Shown piece after piece: positions 36,729-45,933 of a stretch of 64,000 nt of DNA. The first letter of the stretch is position 1. Each line of letters starts with the position of its first letter. The position numbers and the translations under genes are program-made. The stretch is from Pseudomonas sp. RGM2987 (GTDB taxonomy: Bacteria; Pseudomonadota; Gammaproteobacteria; Pseudomonadales; Pseudomonadaceae): positions 62,001-126,000 of the forward strand of contig NZ_JALJDX010000218.1 in NCBI RefSeq assembly GCF_022952855.1, given 5' to 3'. The notes under the pieces were generated by a model. It was not told the origin of the DNA. It did not search any database and was given only the letters and a program-made list of their open reading frames with translations.

Positions 36729-37487
36729 ATGACCCAACCGATCGCACTCATCACCGGCGCCAGCCGTGGCCTGGGCCGCAACATGGCCCTTCACCTCGCC
36801 AAGCGCGGCGTCCACATCATCGGCACCTATCGCAGCGGCGCCGCCGAAGCCCAGACACTGATACAGGAGATCGAGGCGCTGGGCGGCAAGGCCGCGATGC
36901 TGTCGCTGGACATCACCGACACCGCCAGCTACCCGGCGTTTGCGAGCGCAGTGACTGACACGCTGGCGAGCGACTTCGGGCGCGAGCGCTTCGACTTCCT
37001 CGTCAACAACGCCGGTAATGGCCTCTTTGCAAACTTCGTCGACGCCACCGAGGAGCAGTTCGGTTCACTGGTCGCCACCCACCTTCGCGGTCCGGTGTTC
37101 CTGACCCAGAAACTGCTACCGCTCATGCAAGACGGCGGTCGTATCCTCAACGTTTCGTCCGGCTTCGTGCGCTTCACGTTGCCGGGGTACAGCCTTTATG
37201 CGGCGGTGAAGGCCGCGCTCGAAGTGCTGACCCGCTACATGGCCGTAGAACTGGGCTCGCGCCAGATCCGCGTGAACGCGATTGCCCCCGGCGCCATCGC
37301 CACCGATTTCGGCGGTGGCGTGGTGCGCGACAACCAGGACGTGAACGCCTACGTGGCACAAGGCATCGCCCTGGGCCGTGTCGGTCTGCCGGACGACATC
37401 GGCGGTGCGGTCGCCGCGATCCTGTCCGGTGACATGGCTTGGGCTAACGGGACCACTTTTGATATTTCGGGTGGGCAGTTGCTGTAA
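36729..37487 (+). CDS. Short-chain dehydrogenase/reductase
   Basis: The protein has 252 residues, the typical classical SDR length. The cofactor motif TGASRGLGRNMA is at residues 10-21, NNAG is near 95, the catalytic Ser lies in LNVSSGFVR, and the Tyr-Lys pair is in YSLYAAVKAALE (Y-x-x-x-K). The C-terminal GTTFDISGGQLL is the family end. It reduces or oxidises a carbonyl/alcohol with NAD(P). The substrate is unknown, and the divergent AraC regulator is the only functional neighbour. No other operon gene follows. Confidence 0.92.
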   Translation: MTQPIALITGASRGLGRNMALHLAKRGVHIIGTYRSGAAEAQTLIQEIEALGGKAAMLSLDITDTASYPAFASAVTDTLASDFGRERFDFLVNNAGNGLFANFVDATEEQFGSLVATHLRGPVFLTQKLLPLMQDGGRILNVSSGFVRFTLPGYSLYAAVKAALEVLTRYMAVELGSRQIRVNAIAPGAIATDFGGGVVRDNQDVNAYVAQGIALGRVGLPDDIGGAVAAILSGDMAWANGTTFDISGGQLL

Positions 37488-37568
37488 TGCCCCCTTACCC
37501 GTGCTCTTCTTGGCCGACAAAATCCGGCGATGGACACGTGTGGTTCACTTAGGCTTTATCTAACCCAT

Positions 37569-37675
37569 TGTGGCGAGGGAGCTTGCTCCCGCTGGCTGCG
37601 CAGCAGCCCCCATTTTGTGAGCGCTTCGCACTGGAGCGCCAGCCCGGTCAAGCGGGAGCAAGCTCCCTCGCCACA
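37569..37675. repeat. REP doublet of a second type
   Basis: TGTGGCGAGGGAGCTTGCTC and GAGCAAGCTCCCTCGCCACA are exact reverse complements of each other, about 66 nt apart. They form the long cruciform typical of the GGCGAGGGAGC REP class of fluorescent pseudomonads. The class differs from the REPINs at 29.9 kb. Confidence 0.85.
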
Positions 37676-37850
37676 AGTTCAGTGATGTCCTTAAGTGAAC
37701 GGTATACCGCCTGGCCTGATGCGACGAAACAGAGCTGGCTGCCGCAGTAATAGCCGATACCCGGCATCGTGATCGTGCCTATTCCTATCAAGGCAAATAG
37801 CAAAGCGAGCCTCAGGTCCGGCAAAGTTGCCCTGGCCTCTGCGGCCTGAA

Positions 37851-37869
37851 TATAATGCGATTCATTATC
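37851..37869 (+). promoter_or_regulatory. Fur box before the sigma factor gene
   Basis: TATAATGCGATTCATTATC matches 15 of 19 positions of GATAATGATAATCATTATC and lies 19 nt upstream of the ATG, overlapping a likely -10 region. This predicts iron-repressed expression of the sigma factor and its partner. Confidence 0.75.
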
Positions 37870-37888
37870 AATTATGTAGTCTTCCGGG

Positions 37889-38410
37889 ATGCTGATGCGC
37901 AGCAACGACACATTGGGCAATGCCGATCTCGCGCAGCTCTATCGCAGCCACCACTCCTGGTTGCACGGCTGGCTGAGCCGGCGCATCGGCTGTCGCGAAA
38001 GCGCCGCAGACTTGGCGCAGGACACGTTTGTGCGCCTGCTCAAATCCCGTCAATCAAGCCCCTTGCGCGAACCTCGTGCCTACCTGAGCAGCATCGCGCG
38101 TGGGCTGATGATCGATCGGTATCGCCGTCGCGAGCTGGAACGCGCCTACCTCGAGAGCCTCGCCCTGCTGCCTTCCCAGGAAATCCCTTCTGAAGAAGAG
38201 CGGCTGCTGATTCTTGACAGCCTCGAGCGGATCGACCGCCTGCTGGACCTGCTCAAACCGAGGGTTCGCGAGGCTTTTCTACTGGCCCAGCTCGACGGAC
38301 TGACCTGCCAGCAGATCGCCGAAAAACTCGGTGTGTCCCGCTCTACGATTGAACGCGACCTGGCCAAGGCCCTGCAACACTGCTATCGCTTGCGCTATGC
38401 CGAACAGTGA
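37889..38410 (+). CDS. ECF sigma factor, FecI/iron-starvation type
   Basis: The protein has 173 residues. Region 2 is at about 15-85 (LYRSHHSWLHGWLSRRIGCR, then ESAADLAQDTFVRLL). Region 4 is at about 115-170 (LDGLTCQQIAEKLGVSRSTI followed by ERDLAKALQHCY). An ATG at 37889 and another at 37895 are both possible starts. A FecR-type gene overlaps its end and a TonB-dependent receptor with a signalling domain follows, the full cell-surface signalling set. The upstream Fur box adds iron control. It should direct transcription of the receptor gene once the ferric-siderophore signal arrives. Confidence 0.92.
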   Translation: MLMRSNDTLGNADLAQLYRSHHSWLHGWLSRRIGCRESAADLAQDTFVRLLKSRQSSPLREPRAYLSSIARGLMIDRYRRRELERAYLESLALLPSQEIPSEEERLLILDSLERIDRLLDLLKPRVREAFLLAQLDGLTCQQIAEKLGVSRSTIERDLAKALQHCYRLRYAEQ

Positions 38411-39377
38411 AGCGCAAGCGCTGGATCCGGCGGTGGTCGACCAGGCGATCCACTGGCTGGTGCGCCTGCGTTTCAACCCAGCCGATGAGCAAACGCGGCG
38501 CACGTTCGAGCACTGGCTGCAGCAGCGCCCGGAACATTTGTTAGCGTGGCAGCGTGTAGAAGCCCTTGGCGATGATTTCGCGGGCATTCCACCTGATCTG
38601 GTCCGGCAAACCCTCAGAGGCACCCGCTCCGGCATGCATCGGCGGCAAAGCCTGAAGCTGCTGGGTGCGTTGGCCACTTTGGGCGCGGCGACCTGGCTGG
38701 GCCGGGACTACACACCGCTGCCGGCCCTGCTTGCCCAGCAACACAGCAGGACTGGCGAGCGCAAACGCGTCCAGCTCGATGACGGCAGCCTTATCCAGCT
38801 CAATAGCGACAGTGCCGTCGACAGCTATTTCAATGCAGAACGACGCCTGGTCGTACTGCGGCGCGGCGAAATCATCGTGAACATCGGTGCAGATACCGGT
38901 TCGGCGCAATCGCGTCCTTTCTGGCTGCAAACCCGTGACGGACTCATACGCACATCCAACGGCCGGTTCCTGGCGCACGAGCGTGACGACGGCACCCTCC
39001 TTGCGGTGCAGGCCGGCGCAGTGGCGGTATTTCCCGGAACCAGTCATAACCTGGGCAACAATACCGTCCAGGCTGGAAATCAGCGGCTGTTTACTTCAAA
39101 TGGCGTTCGTGAATTCAAGGATAACGGCCTGGATCTATGGAGCTGGAGCGACGGGGTGATCAGCGCACGCGATATGCGCCTCGGTGATTTCATCGAGACC
39201 TTGTCGCGCTATCGCCCCGGTGTATTGCGATGCGCCGACGAGGTTTCGGGCCTGCGCGTTTCCGGCACCTTTCAGCTCGCCGACACCGACCGAGTGCTGG
39301 CATTGGTTGCGCAGTCACTGCATCTGCGCATTGATTATCGAACCCATTATTGGGTGACGTTGAGCGCCGCCAGCTAA
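38397..39377 (+). CDS. FecR-type anti-sigma/sigma-regulator
   Basis: The protein has 326 residues from ATG 38397, overlapping the sigma factor gene by 14 nt. The cytoplasmic N-terminal DUF4880-like part (about 1-75, with AIHWLVRLRFNPADEQTRRT and WLQQRPEHLLAWQRVEAL) binds the sigma factor. A single membrane helix lies at about 84-100 (LKLLGALATLGAATWLG). The periplasmic FecR domain (about 115-220, KRVQLDDGSLIQLNSDSAVD) and the C-terminal receptor-interaction part follow. It passes the signal from the outer-membrane receptor to the sigma factor. An inverted repeat, AATGAG-N7-CTCATT (39410-39428), lies in the gap to the receptor gene. Confidence 0.92.
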   Translation: MPNSEAQALDPAVVDQAIHWLVRLRFNPADEQTRRTFEHWLQQRPEHLLAWQRVEALGDDFAGIPPDLVRQTLRGTRSGMHRRQSLKLLGALATLGAATWLGRDYTPLPALLAQQHSRTGERKRVQLDDGSLIQLNSDSAVDSYFNAERRLVVLRRGEIIVNIGADTGSAQSRPFWLQTRDGLIRTSNGRFLAHERDDGTLLAVQAGAVAVFPGTSHNLGNNTVQAGNQRLFTSNGVREFKDNGLDLWSWSDGVISARDMRLGDFIETLSRYRPGVLRCADEVSGLRVSGTFQLADTDRVLALVAQSLHLRIDYRTHYWVTLSAAS

Positions 39378-39497
39378 GTTTTTTGTGTCCGCTCGCGAAG
39401 CTCAAATAAAAATGAGGTGATTTCTCATTCTCGTTCGGCATGTAAGAAAGGCTGACATACAAGCCTATCTGCCGATCCCCTTTCACGGAGCGAGTAA

Positions 39498-41870
39498 ATG
39501 AGTTCGTCCCCGGTTCTACAGCGTCCCCGGCTGAATCGTACCCTGCACGGTGCGATCTTTGGCGCCATCGTCAGCAGCTACGCACTGCCGTCCCTGGCGC
39601 AATCCTCGAGCGTTGATCAAACCCAGCAGGTTCACCAGTGGAACATTCCCGCCGGGCCACTGGCTCCGGCGCTGGACCGCTTCGCGCGCGAGGCGGGCAT
39701 TAGTCTCTCCTTCGATGCCCCGAGCGTGGCGAACCGCAATACCCGGGGCGTGAGCGGCACACTCGATACCCCTGGAGCCTTGTCCTCATTGTTGCAGGGC
39801 AGCGACATAGAAGTGCAACGACAAGGCCCGAACGCTTACCTGCTAACGCCGCAAACCAGGGCTGAGGGCGAACTCGACGACTATCGCCTCGCGCCCATTC
39901 TCGTCAACGCCAAGGCCAGGATCGACGGCACCGAAGACGCCCACTCGGTGGTCGCCCAGGAGCTGTGGGTCGGCGGCAAGGTGGCCACCAGCATCCTCAA
40001 TACGCCCGCCTCGGTTTCCGTGGTGACCGACAAGGAAATGCAGCAACGCAGCGTGAGCACGACCGAAGAGCTGCTGCAGTACACGCCGGGGGTCATTACC
40101 GATTATTACGGCACTGACGACCGCAACGACTACTTCCAGATTCGTGGTTTCCAGGCCACGACCTATCGGGACGGCCTGACCCTGGGCTCAATGCGTGGCG
40201 TGCGCGAGGAGCCTTTCGCCTATGAGCGCGTCGAGGTGATACGCGGGGCCAACTCCACACTGTTCGGCCCGGCCGACCCGGGCGGCTCGGTGAACTTCGT
40301 CAGCAAGAAGCCACGCTTCGACAAGTTCGGCCAGGGCTATGTCACCTACGGTTCTTTTGACCATGTCGAATCAGGCATCGATGTTGGCGACTCGTTGAAC
40401 GAAGAGAAAACCGTAGCCGGTCGCTTCACCGCAAAAATGCAAGACAGTGATCGCGAGTACGACCACTCCCGGGACGACAACAAGTTCTTGATGGGCGGCC
40501 TGACCTGGTCCCCCACGGACTTCACCTCGGCCTCGGTGATCGTCGACTACCTGAAAACCCAAAGCTCGCCCAACAGCGGCGGTTATCCGCTGGACAAGGA
40601 ATACGATCGCAAGAAGTTCTACGGCGAGCCCAGCTACAACTTTCACGATGTCGAGCGCACCAACATCAGCGGCACCTTCAGCCATGATTTCGATAATGGA
40701 TTCGTGCTGCGCAGCAACCTGCGCTACAGCGAACTGACCGATGATTTCGGCTATGTGTACCTCAGCGACTCGACGACTCGCACCGGAACCACAGTCCCTC
40801 GCTACATCTTCGGCACTGACAGCGAAGCCGAGCAACTGAACGGCAACTTGATGCTGCAATACGATGCCCGTTTCGAAAACATCGACAGCAGTACGTTGGT
40901 GGGCGTGGAGTATGGCGATTCCTCGACTGAGGAAAGCTCCATCTATTCCCCAACCGGATCCATCGACCTGGCCAACCCGGTGTTCACCGGAGTTCCAAGC
41001 GGCGTAGCGCCCTACAGTAACGACAAGCTCGATACCAAGACCAAGGCCGTGTTCTTGCAGCAGAACCTGTCCTTCTACGAGCGCTTTATCGTCACCGCCG
41101 GCGTGCGCAACGACTCGCTGGACCTGTCCAGCACCGACATCAACAACGTAAAAGACTCGGATAACTTCTCGGAGACCTCTTATCGCGGCGCGCTGACTTA
41201 TATCGTCAACGACGAAGTGTCCACCTACATCAGCATGGTGGAGTCGGTCTCGCCGCCAACCGTTGGCGTTATTCCCAAGACAGGCAAGCAGTACGAAGTG
41301 GGTGTGAAATATGCGCCCATCGGGATGGACGCATTGTTCTCGGCGGCGGTCTACGACTTGACCCAGGAAAATGTCAGCATCGCCGTCGTGCTACCGAGCG
41401 GTGTCATCGAGCAACAAACCGTTGGCGAATCTCGTGTACGCGGGCTGGACCTGGAGGCCAAGGCCGAACTGACCCCGAACCTGAGCCTGGTGGGTGGCTA
41501 TTCCTACATGGAGTCCGAAGTGTTGCGCGGGACCTTGTACGACGGCAGCTCGCTCAAGGGGAACGAGTTCGCCACGGCGCCAAAGCACTCCGCGTCGCTG
41601 TGGACCTATTACAGCGTACCCGACACCGATGTCAGCGTCGGCCTGGGCGCACGGTATGTTGGCTCTTATTACTTCGACGCCGCCAACACCGGCACCAGCG
41701 ACGGCACGACGCTGTTCGACGCGGCTTTCAACTACAAACTCTATAAAGGCACCGACCTGGCGATCAATGTCAGCAACCTTCTGGATGAGCAACATGTGGT
41801 CGGTTCAGGGACCGCGAACTACTACAACCCGGGACGCGAGGTCACGGCGAAGTTGAGTTATAACTGGTAA
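39498..41870 (+). CDS. TonB-dependent siderophore receptor/transducer with N-terminal signalling domain
   Basis: The protein has 790 residues. ATG 39498 follows GGAGCGAG. A signal peptide (about 1-35, cut after SLAQ) precedes a secretin/TonB short N-terminal (STN) domain (about 45-118, IPAGPLAPALDRFAREAGIS), which talks to FecR. The plug is at about 150-280 (NTPASVSVVTDKEMQQRSVS, VEVIRGANSTLFGPADPGGS). The 22-strand barrel follows and ends in the outer-membrane sorting residue W in KLSYNW. It imports a ferric siderophore using TonB energy. The sequence resembles ferrioxamine/pyoverdine-type transducers but the ligand is not certain. It is the target gene of the adjacent sigma factor. Confidence 0.93.
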   Translation: MSSSPVLQRPRLNRTLHGAIFGAIVSSYALPSLAQSSSVDQTQQVHQWNIPAGPLAPALDRFAREAGISLSFDAPSVANRNTRGVSGTLDTPGALSSLLQGSDIEVQRQGPNAYLLTPQTRAEGELDDYRLAPILVNAKARIDGTEDAHSVVAQELWVGGKVATSILNTPASVSVVTDKEMQQRSVSTTEELLQYTPGVITDYYGTDDRNDYFQIRGFQATTYRDGLTLGSMRGVREEPFAYERVEVIRGANSTLFGPADPGGSVNFVSKKPRFDKFGQGYVTYGSFDHVESGIDVGDSLNEEKTVAGRFTAKMQDSDREYDHSRDDNKFLMGGLTWSPTDFTSASVIVDYLKTQSSPNSGGYPLDKEYDRKKFYGEPSYNFHDVERTNISGTFSHDFDNGFVLRSNLRYSELTDDFGYVYLSDSTTRTGTTVPRYIFGTDSEAEQLNGNLMLQYDARFENIDSSTLVGVEYGDSSTEESSIYSPTGSIDLANPVFTGVPSGVAPYSNDKLDTKTKAVFLQQNLSFYERFIVTAGVRNDSLDLSSTDINNVKDSDNFSETSYRGALTYIVNDEVSTYISMVESVSPPTVGVIPKTGKQYEVGVKYAPIGMDALFSAAVYDLTQENVSIAVVLPSGVIEQQTVGESRVRGLDLEAKAELTPNLSLVGGYSYMESEVLRGTLYDGSSLKGNEFATAPKHSASLWTYYSVPDTDVSVGLGARYVGSYYFDAANTGTSDGTTLFDAAFNYKLYKGTDLAINVSNLLDEQHVVGSGTANYYNPGREVTAKLSYNW

Positions 41871-41933
41871 GCGGCGACTCGTTGCGGGGCTCGGTCTGAT
41901 GCCGGTCTGCTAAGGGCCAAACAGCTCAGCCCC

Positions 41934-42035
41934 CTTGGCGAATAGCTTGCTCCCACAGGACTGATAGTGACCTGGGATATAAAGATAAACGCAGATCCAA
42001 TGTGGGAGCGGGCTGCTCGCGAAGAGGCCGGCACA
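41934..42035. repeat. Diverged REP elements
   Basis: GCGAATAGCTTGCTCCCACA near 41938 and AATGTGGGAGCGGGCTGCTC, then GCGAAGAGG near 41999 are REP arms in opposite orientation about 45 nt apart. They fill the gap between the convergent receptor and AAA ATPase genes. Confidence 0.65.
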
Positions 42036-42146
42036 GCCAGCCACCCCATTGACAACGATCAAGGGCAGCAGGTTTGCTCATGCAGCCCTTTTACCGGCCA
42101 GAACATCAGCCGCAACCTGCGCAACAAAGCCGTACCCCACCGCAGA

Positions 42147-43757
42147 TTAAAAATCAATTTGCCTGCCGCCGATTTGGGTTTCCGCATCATTTTGACCAGC
42201 ACCCATAGCCGAAGCGCTAATTGCATTTTGATTTGCCCAGTCACGAAGCTTTGTAAACTCGTCTTTGCGCATTTTGCTCATGGGTACTAAACGCGAAATA
42301 GTCGTTTCAAAATCGGCCATCGTCAGATCGCTTGCATCACCAGAGCCATTCATCCGCCGTGAGAACGCTTCAATCAGCGACTCTCCGACCCAAGCTTCGA
42401 TTTCTGCACCAGAAAGCACGATATCCTTACCAAAATTCGACTCGCCTCCTAGAGCTGACAAGCGCTCCAGATCAAATTTTTCCGGGTCCCGTTTCAATTT
42501 TTTCAGATGTATTTCAAGAATTTTCTTTCTTTCTAACGTCGACGGGAAGTCAACGAAAAATATTTCGTCAAATCGCCCCTTTCTCAAAAGCTCTGGAGGC
42601 AAGCTGTTGATGTTGTTGGCGGTAGCAAACACAAACACCGGCGCCGTTTTTTCTTGCATCCAGGTCAGCAGGGTGCCGAATACGCGTGTAGCCGTGCCAC
42701 CATCAGATGCTCCTCCGGAGGAGCCGGAAAGTCCTTTTTCAATTTCATCGATCCATAGGATGCAGGGCGAAATAGCTTCGGCAGTCCGTAGCGCGGAACG
42801 AATATTGGATTCTGAAGAGCCCACCACTCCTTGGAAGATTTTCCCCATGTCCAAACGCAACAAGGGCATGTTCCATGACGACGATACGCATTTCGCTGTA
42901 AGAGACTTACCGCAACCAGGCACGCCAGTTAAGAGCAAACCCTTCGGGGTTCCTACACCGAACTCCTGAGCCACCTGCCCAAAACATTGGCTACGCAAAT
43001 GGAGCCATTTCTTGAGCGTTGCCAACCCTCCAACATCCTCAAGATTTACCTTCGAATCAATGTATTCCAGGATACCCGTCTTACGTATGATTTGTTTTTT
43101 CTCGGAAAGCAGATCTTTTACAGTATTTTCATTAATACTCAGGCTGGAGACCAGCGAACGAGACAAGCTATTGTCAATTTCCAATCCCGTGAGGCCCAAA
43201 GCGGCATCAATGAGTTTATCTTTGGTTTCGCTAGACAGATCAATCTTGACGCTGCTGTTGCCTTGCCAGGAATTAACAAAATTATTTATCTGAGCCTTGA
43301 CTTCATCTCTTGAAGGCAAAGGAAAATCAATCAACGTGATTTCCTTTTGAAGATCATTGGCAATTTCAAAACTGGGTGCCACGATAATGCAATTGCTTCG
43401 ATACCCACGTGAGCGGATATTGATGGCTAGATCTCGAAGCCGACGACGATAGACAGGATTTGAGTTTGAGGCAAGATAGTTGTGAGCATCACAAAAAATA
43501 AAAATATTTTTGCTGCCCTCCTCTTTCGCCTTCTCTTCGCAAAAGTCCAAGGCCATTTTCAAATCATAGGTTTTATCCCCTGCCACGACGCCATTTATTT
43601 GGACACCTTGCGTCGAGTTCCAAACGAACAAGCGATGGCTAAGCGCCTTGGCGATTTCAGAAACTTCATTGAGTACGCGCTCTTCCTCGAAAGATTCAAT
43701 GACCAGAATCGCATAACGCGCCTTAAGGTAGTCTGTTATCTGTTTGGTACGGCTCAT
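42147..43757 (-). CDS. Ycf46-like AAA+ ATPase
   Basis: The protein has 536 residues from ATG 43757. The N-terminal half (1-230) looks like a degenerate ATPase domain without Walker A (YAILVIESFEEERVLNEVSE, NIFIFCDAHNYL). The C-terminal half is an active AAA module: Walker A GVPGCGKS (278-285), Walker B CILWIDEIEK (332-341), sensor 1 ATANN (378-382) and arginine finger RKGRFDE (392-398). This inactive-active layout is that of Ycf46 proteins of plastids and cyanobacteria. It is the last gene of a minus-strand operon with a radical-SAM protein and a Ycf35-like protein. It may remodel a partner, perhaps the membrane protein of the operon. Confidence 0.8.
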   Translation of the reverse strand: MSRTKQITDYLKARYAILVIESFEEERVLNEVSEIAKALSHRLFVWNSTQGVQINGVVAGDKTYDLKMALDFCEEKAKEEGSKNIFIFCDAHNYLASNSNPVYRRRLRDLAINIRSRGYRSNCIIVAPSFEIANDLQKEITLIDFPLPSRDEVKAQINNFVNSWQGNSSVKIDLSSETKDKLIDAALGLTGLEIDNSLSRSLVSSLSINENTVKDLLSEKKQIIRKTGILEYIDSKVNLEDVGGLATLKKWLHLRSQCFGQVAQEFGVGTPKGLLLTGVPGCGKSLTAKCVSSSWNMPLLRLDMGKIFQGVVGSSESNIRSALRTAEAISPCILWIDEIEKGLSGSSGGASDGGTATRVFGTLLTWMQEKTAPVFVFATANNINSLPPELLRKGRFDEIFFVDFPSTLERKKILEIHLKKLKRDPEKFDLERLSALGGESNFGKDIVLSGAEIEAWVGESLIEAFSRRMNGSGDASDLTMADFETTISRLVPMSKMRKDEFTKLRDWANQNAISASAMGAGQNDAETQIGGRQIDF

Positions 43758-43784
43758 GCCTGTTATCCCTGCGTTTGGACGGAG

Positions 43785-44306
43785 TTATATATACACCGGA
43801 AGACCGGTTTTGGTAACGCCGGAATTTGAAACGACAAACTCGACAACTCTTCTAGTACGAAAAAAGTCAACATCGACTCTCTCGCTGGTCTTGATAATCT
43901 GCTTGTACTGATAGGGATGTTTCGCGTTTTGTCGATACCGACCCGCCAGCGTTAAGTCCACCGCCTTGACAACACGAATCATGGCCTCATTCTGGAATAT
44001 CTCCTTTGGCGTATAGCCTGTATAGAGTATCCAGTTCTTCTCGCCATTGACGGCATGTATCAATTGTTCCAAGGCTGGCGCCTGGTCGAGCGGCTCACCT
44101 CCAGAGAGGGTAACCCCAACTACGCCCAGTGCATTGATCTTCTGCGCCAACTCGTCAATAGGCATCAACGTCTTCGCTTCGCCAGCGTGGGTCCCCGGGT
44201 TGAAGCACCCCTTACAATTCAGCGCACAACCCTGCACCCATAATGTCAGGCGCAACCCGGGGCCGTTAACGCAGCTCAACTCCATATGGTGGACATTGAT
44301 TTCCAT
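43785..44306 (-). CDS. Radical-SAM protein, activase-like
   Basis: The protein has 173 residues. C27-x3-C31-x2-C34 in VQGCALNCKGCFNPG is the radical-SAM iron-sulfur motif, and LSGGEPLDQ is the SAM-binding GGE motif. The size and the CxxxCxxCFNP text are those of NrdG/PFL-activase-like short enzymes, which place a glycyl radical or make other small radical modifications. No glycyl-radical enzyme is encoded nearby, which makes the target unclear. The ATG directly abuts the stop of the upstream gene, and the ATPase gene starts 27 nt downstream, so it is a true operon member. Confidence 0.85.
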   Translation of the reverse strand: MEINVHHMELSCVNGPGLRLTLWVQGCALNCKGCFNPGTHAGEAKTLMPIDELAQKINALGVVGVTLSGGEPLDQAPALEQLIHAVNGEKNWILYTGYTPKEIFQNEAMIRVVKAVDLTLAGRYRQNAKHPYQYKQIIKTSERVDVDFFRTRRVVEFVVSNSGVTKTGLPVYI

Positions 44307-44939
44307 TTAGAAATTCGCGCTAAGAACTTGAAGGGTTTGCTCTTCGTGGACTACGGTATATTCCGGCTTCCACTCAGTCACCAGCTCCGCAGTAGGACTG
44401 GAAAGTAGAGATTCAAGCACCTCGGTAAGCTTTGTGCAAATGTCGCCTTTCACGCCATGCACCTCCTCCGTGATTTCATCGCCCGTAAAGGTGACAAGGA
44501 TGCCGTACTCATAACTGGGTCCAAATTCAACCTCGAACCCTAGAAGACTTTCTTTCACTCTCGCTGGAATACCGGATGCATCTATGCGCTTGATGGTTTC
44601 ATCGATGGCTACGCTGATATACGCTTTCTGAAAGCGTAAAGCCAAATCAGCCATTATCGCTTCATCGGCGGTGGAAACGGTTTCCCGCTCGATGAGGAGT
44701 TTGTAGGAGCCCTCCTCGACCTGGCAGACAAATAGATTGAACTCATCAGCGGTTTGGCCACAGATAGCCCTGAATTGCTGTTGCCCCATGTACCCGATTT
44801 TGCTCAAGACCCTTTTACTGAAGTCGCTGGCAAAGACGGAAACCAGACCAGTCGTTGGGCTAAGGCCCATCTTGCCGAATGCTTTGACAATGGCTTCTTC
44901 ATTTACATAAGAAAATTCAAACTTTGTACAGTGAGACAT
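44307..44939 (-). CDS. Probable DUF1257 (Ycf35)-DUF2997 fusion protein
   Basis: The product has 210 residues. The N-terminus MSHCTKFEFSYVNEEAIVKA and the stretch RFQKAYISVAIDETIK resemble DUF1257/Ycf35 proteins, which usually start MSHF-T and carry a Tyr-rich helix. The C-terminal part (about 148-200), GDEITEEVHGVKGDICTKLT then EVLESLL, resembles DUF2997, where G-x-K-G-x-x-C is the hallmark. In cyanobacteria these are separate small proteins. A fusion in one chain beside a Ycf46-like ATPase would fit a conserved complex. I matched the families by eye, so the assignment is moderate. The function of both families is unknown. The gap to the upstream gene is 1 nt. Confidence 0.6.
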   Translation of the reverse strand: MSHCTKFEFSYVNEEAIVKAFGKMGLSPTTGLVSVFASDFSKRVLSKIGYMGQQQFRAICGQTADEFNLFVCQVEEGSYKLLIERETVSTADEAIMADLALRFQKAYISVAIDETIKRIDASGIPARVKESLLGFEVEFGPSYEYGILVTFTGDEITEEVHGVKGDICTKLTEVLESLLSSPTAELVTEWKPEYTVVHEEQTLQVLSANF

Positions 44940-44940
44940 G

Positions 44941-45933
44941 TTACAGCTCCAGCTTGCGCCCAGGAACCACCTCTTCGGCGTTCTGGATAGCCACTAATAC
45001 GTCAGGGGCGACCTCAATGTTGCGCGTAGGTGCCATGGATGCAAGCGCGGCCTTAGGCGCAGCAACTTGTGGAGTTGGGGCTGGAGTTCCAGAGTTGACA
45101 ACCACCCGACGCCTTGGTGTTGCCTGTGATACACCACTACCCCCCAGGAGACTTGCGTCAATGGCTTCCAGCAGCCTTCTTATTACCAAAATGGGGCTTG
45201 ATGTGAGCTTTTCATATAGCCCAACGCACAACAAAACATCGGCCCCATCATTGAATTGCAACTTAACGAAGTAATTTTGATTTTCACTGCCACCAATGCC
45301 AATGCGCGAGATCTGATTCAGATCCCGTGACAGCTTTTTCCAAAGATGCCCATCATACGACGCTATGATTAACTTCGTCGCTGTTACGGCAAAAGCATTA
45401 CTACCTACTGCGACCTCGTCACTCGCAAAATTCTGGTAGCTGACCAGAATCTTTTCCCCGACAGGGAACCCAAGTGCGGTTGCCAAATATTCATTGGTTG
45501 CAAAATCGATATCTGCGTGAAATTTCAGGCTTTTTGACAGAGCATAACAGCTATAGGCGGCTACAGATCCAGAGGCTAATACGCTCAACGCATGCTCCGG
45601 TGCAAGAATCAAAAAAACTGCGACAATAAAAACAATGAGTCCATAGGCGTAATTTACGGCAGTCTTTGAGCTGAGTTTTTTATTTCGATAACCCTGAAAT
45701 GTCTTGCCAGGAATATATTTTTTTGAAGGTGCAAATAGCAAAGTGCATGCACCGAAAAAAACCACACAAATAAGCCCAATTGCCGCTTGACGCTTCTGCC
45801 CACTTTGCAGGCCATCAAGAAACATCCATGCACCGGTAACGATGAAAACAGGCAAGGATGCGAGTACTGCAAGCCCCGCTTTCTTACCGTGGATGGCAAT
45901 CATCATTTTCCACATCGGGATAGTCTTTATCAT
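44941..45933 (-). CDS. Membrane protein with cytosolic C-terminal domain, operon member
   Basis: The product has 330 residues. Four hydrophobic helices lie at about 17-37, 50-68, 93-112 and 115-133 (AGLAVLASLPVFIVTGAWMF, AIGLICVVFFGACTLLF, YGLIVFIVAVFLILAPEHAL, LASGSVAAYSCYALSKSL). A domain at about 150-265 (KILVSYQNFASDEVAVGSNA, FAVTATKLIIASYDGHLWKK, FVKLQFNDGADVLLCVGL) has the strand pattern of a bacterial PH-like fold. A Pro/Ala-rich linker and a short end (NIEVAPDVLVAIQNAEEV) follow. It could anchor the ATPase/Ycf35-like proteins to the inner membrane. The family is not recognised. Confidence 0.65.
   Translation of the reverse strand: MIKTIPMWKMMIAIHGKKAGLAVLASLPVFIVTGAWMFLDGLQSGQKRQAAIGLICVVFFGACTLLFAPSKKYIPGKTFQGYRNKKLSSKTAVNYAYGLIVFIVAVFLILAPEHALSVLASGSVAAYSCYALSKSLKFHADIDFATNEYLATALGFPVGEKILVSYQNFASDEVAVGSNAFAVTATKLIIASYDGHLWKKLSRDLNQISRIGIGGSENQNYFVKLQFNDGADVLLCVGLYEKLTSSPILVIRRLLEAIDASLLGGSGVSQATPRRRVVVNSGTPAPTPQVAAPKAALASMAPTRNIEVAPDVLVAIQNAEEVVPGRKLEL

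Larger units (their letters stand above)
37488..37888. other. Intergenic stretch between the SDR and sigma factor genes
   Basis: It holds a REP doublet (37569-37675) and a Fur box (37851-37869). A minus-strand frame at 37920-37648 overlaps both and has no RBS, so I do not call it. Confidence 0.6.

Noticed and set aside
37648..37920. Minus-strand frame of 90 codons with a hydrophobic stretch
   Set aside because: Overlaps the Fur box, the sigma gene start and a REP arm. No RBS.
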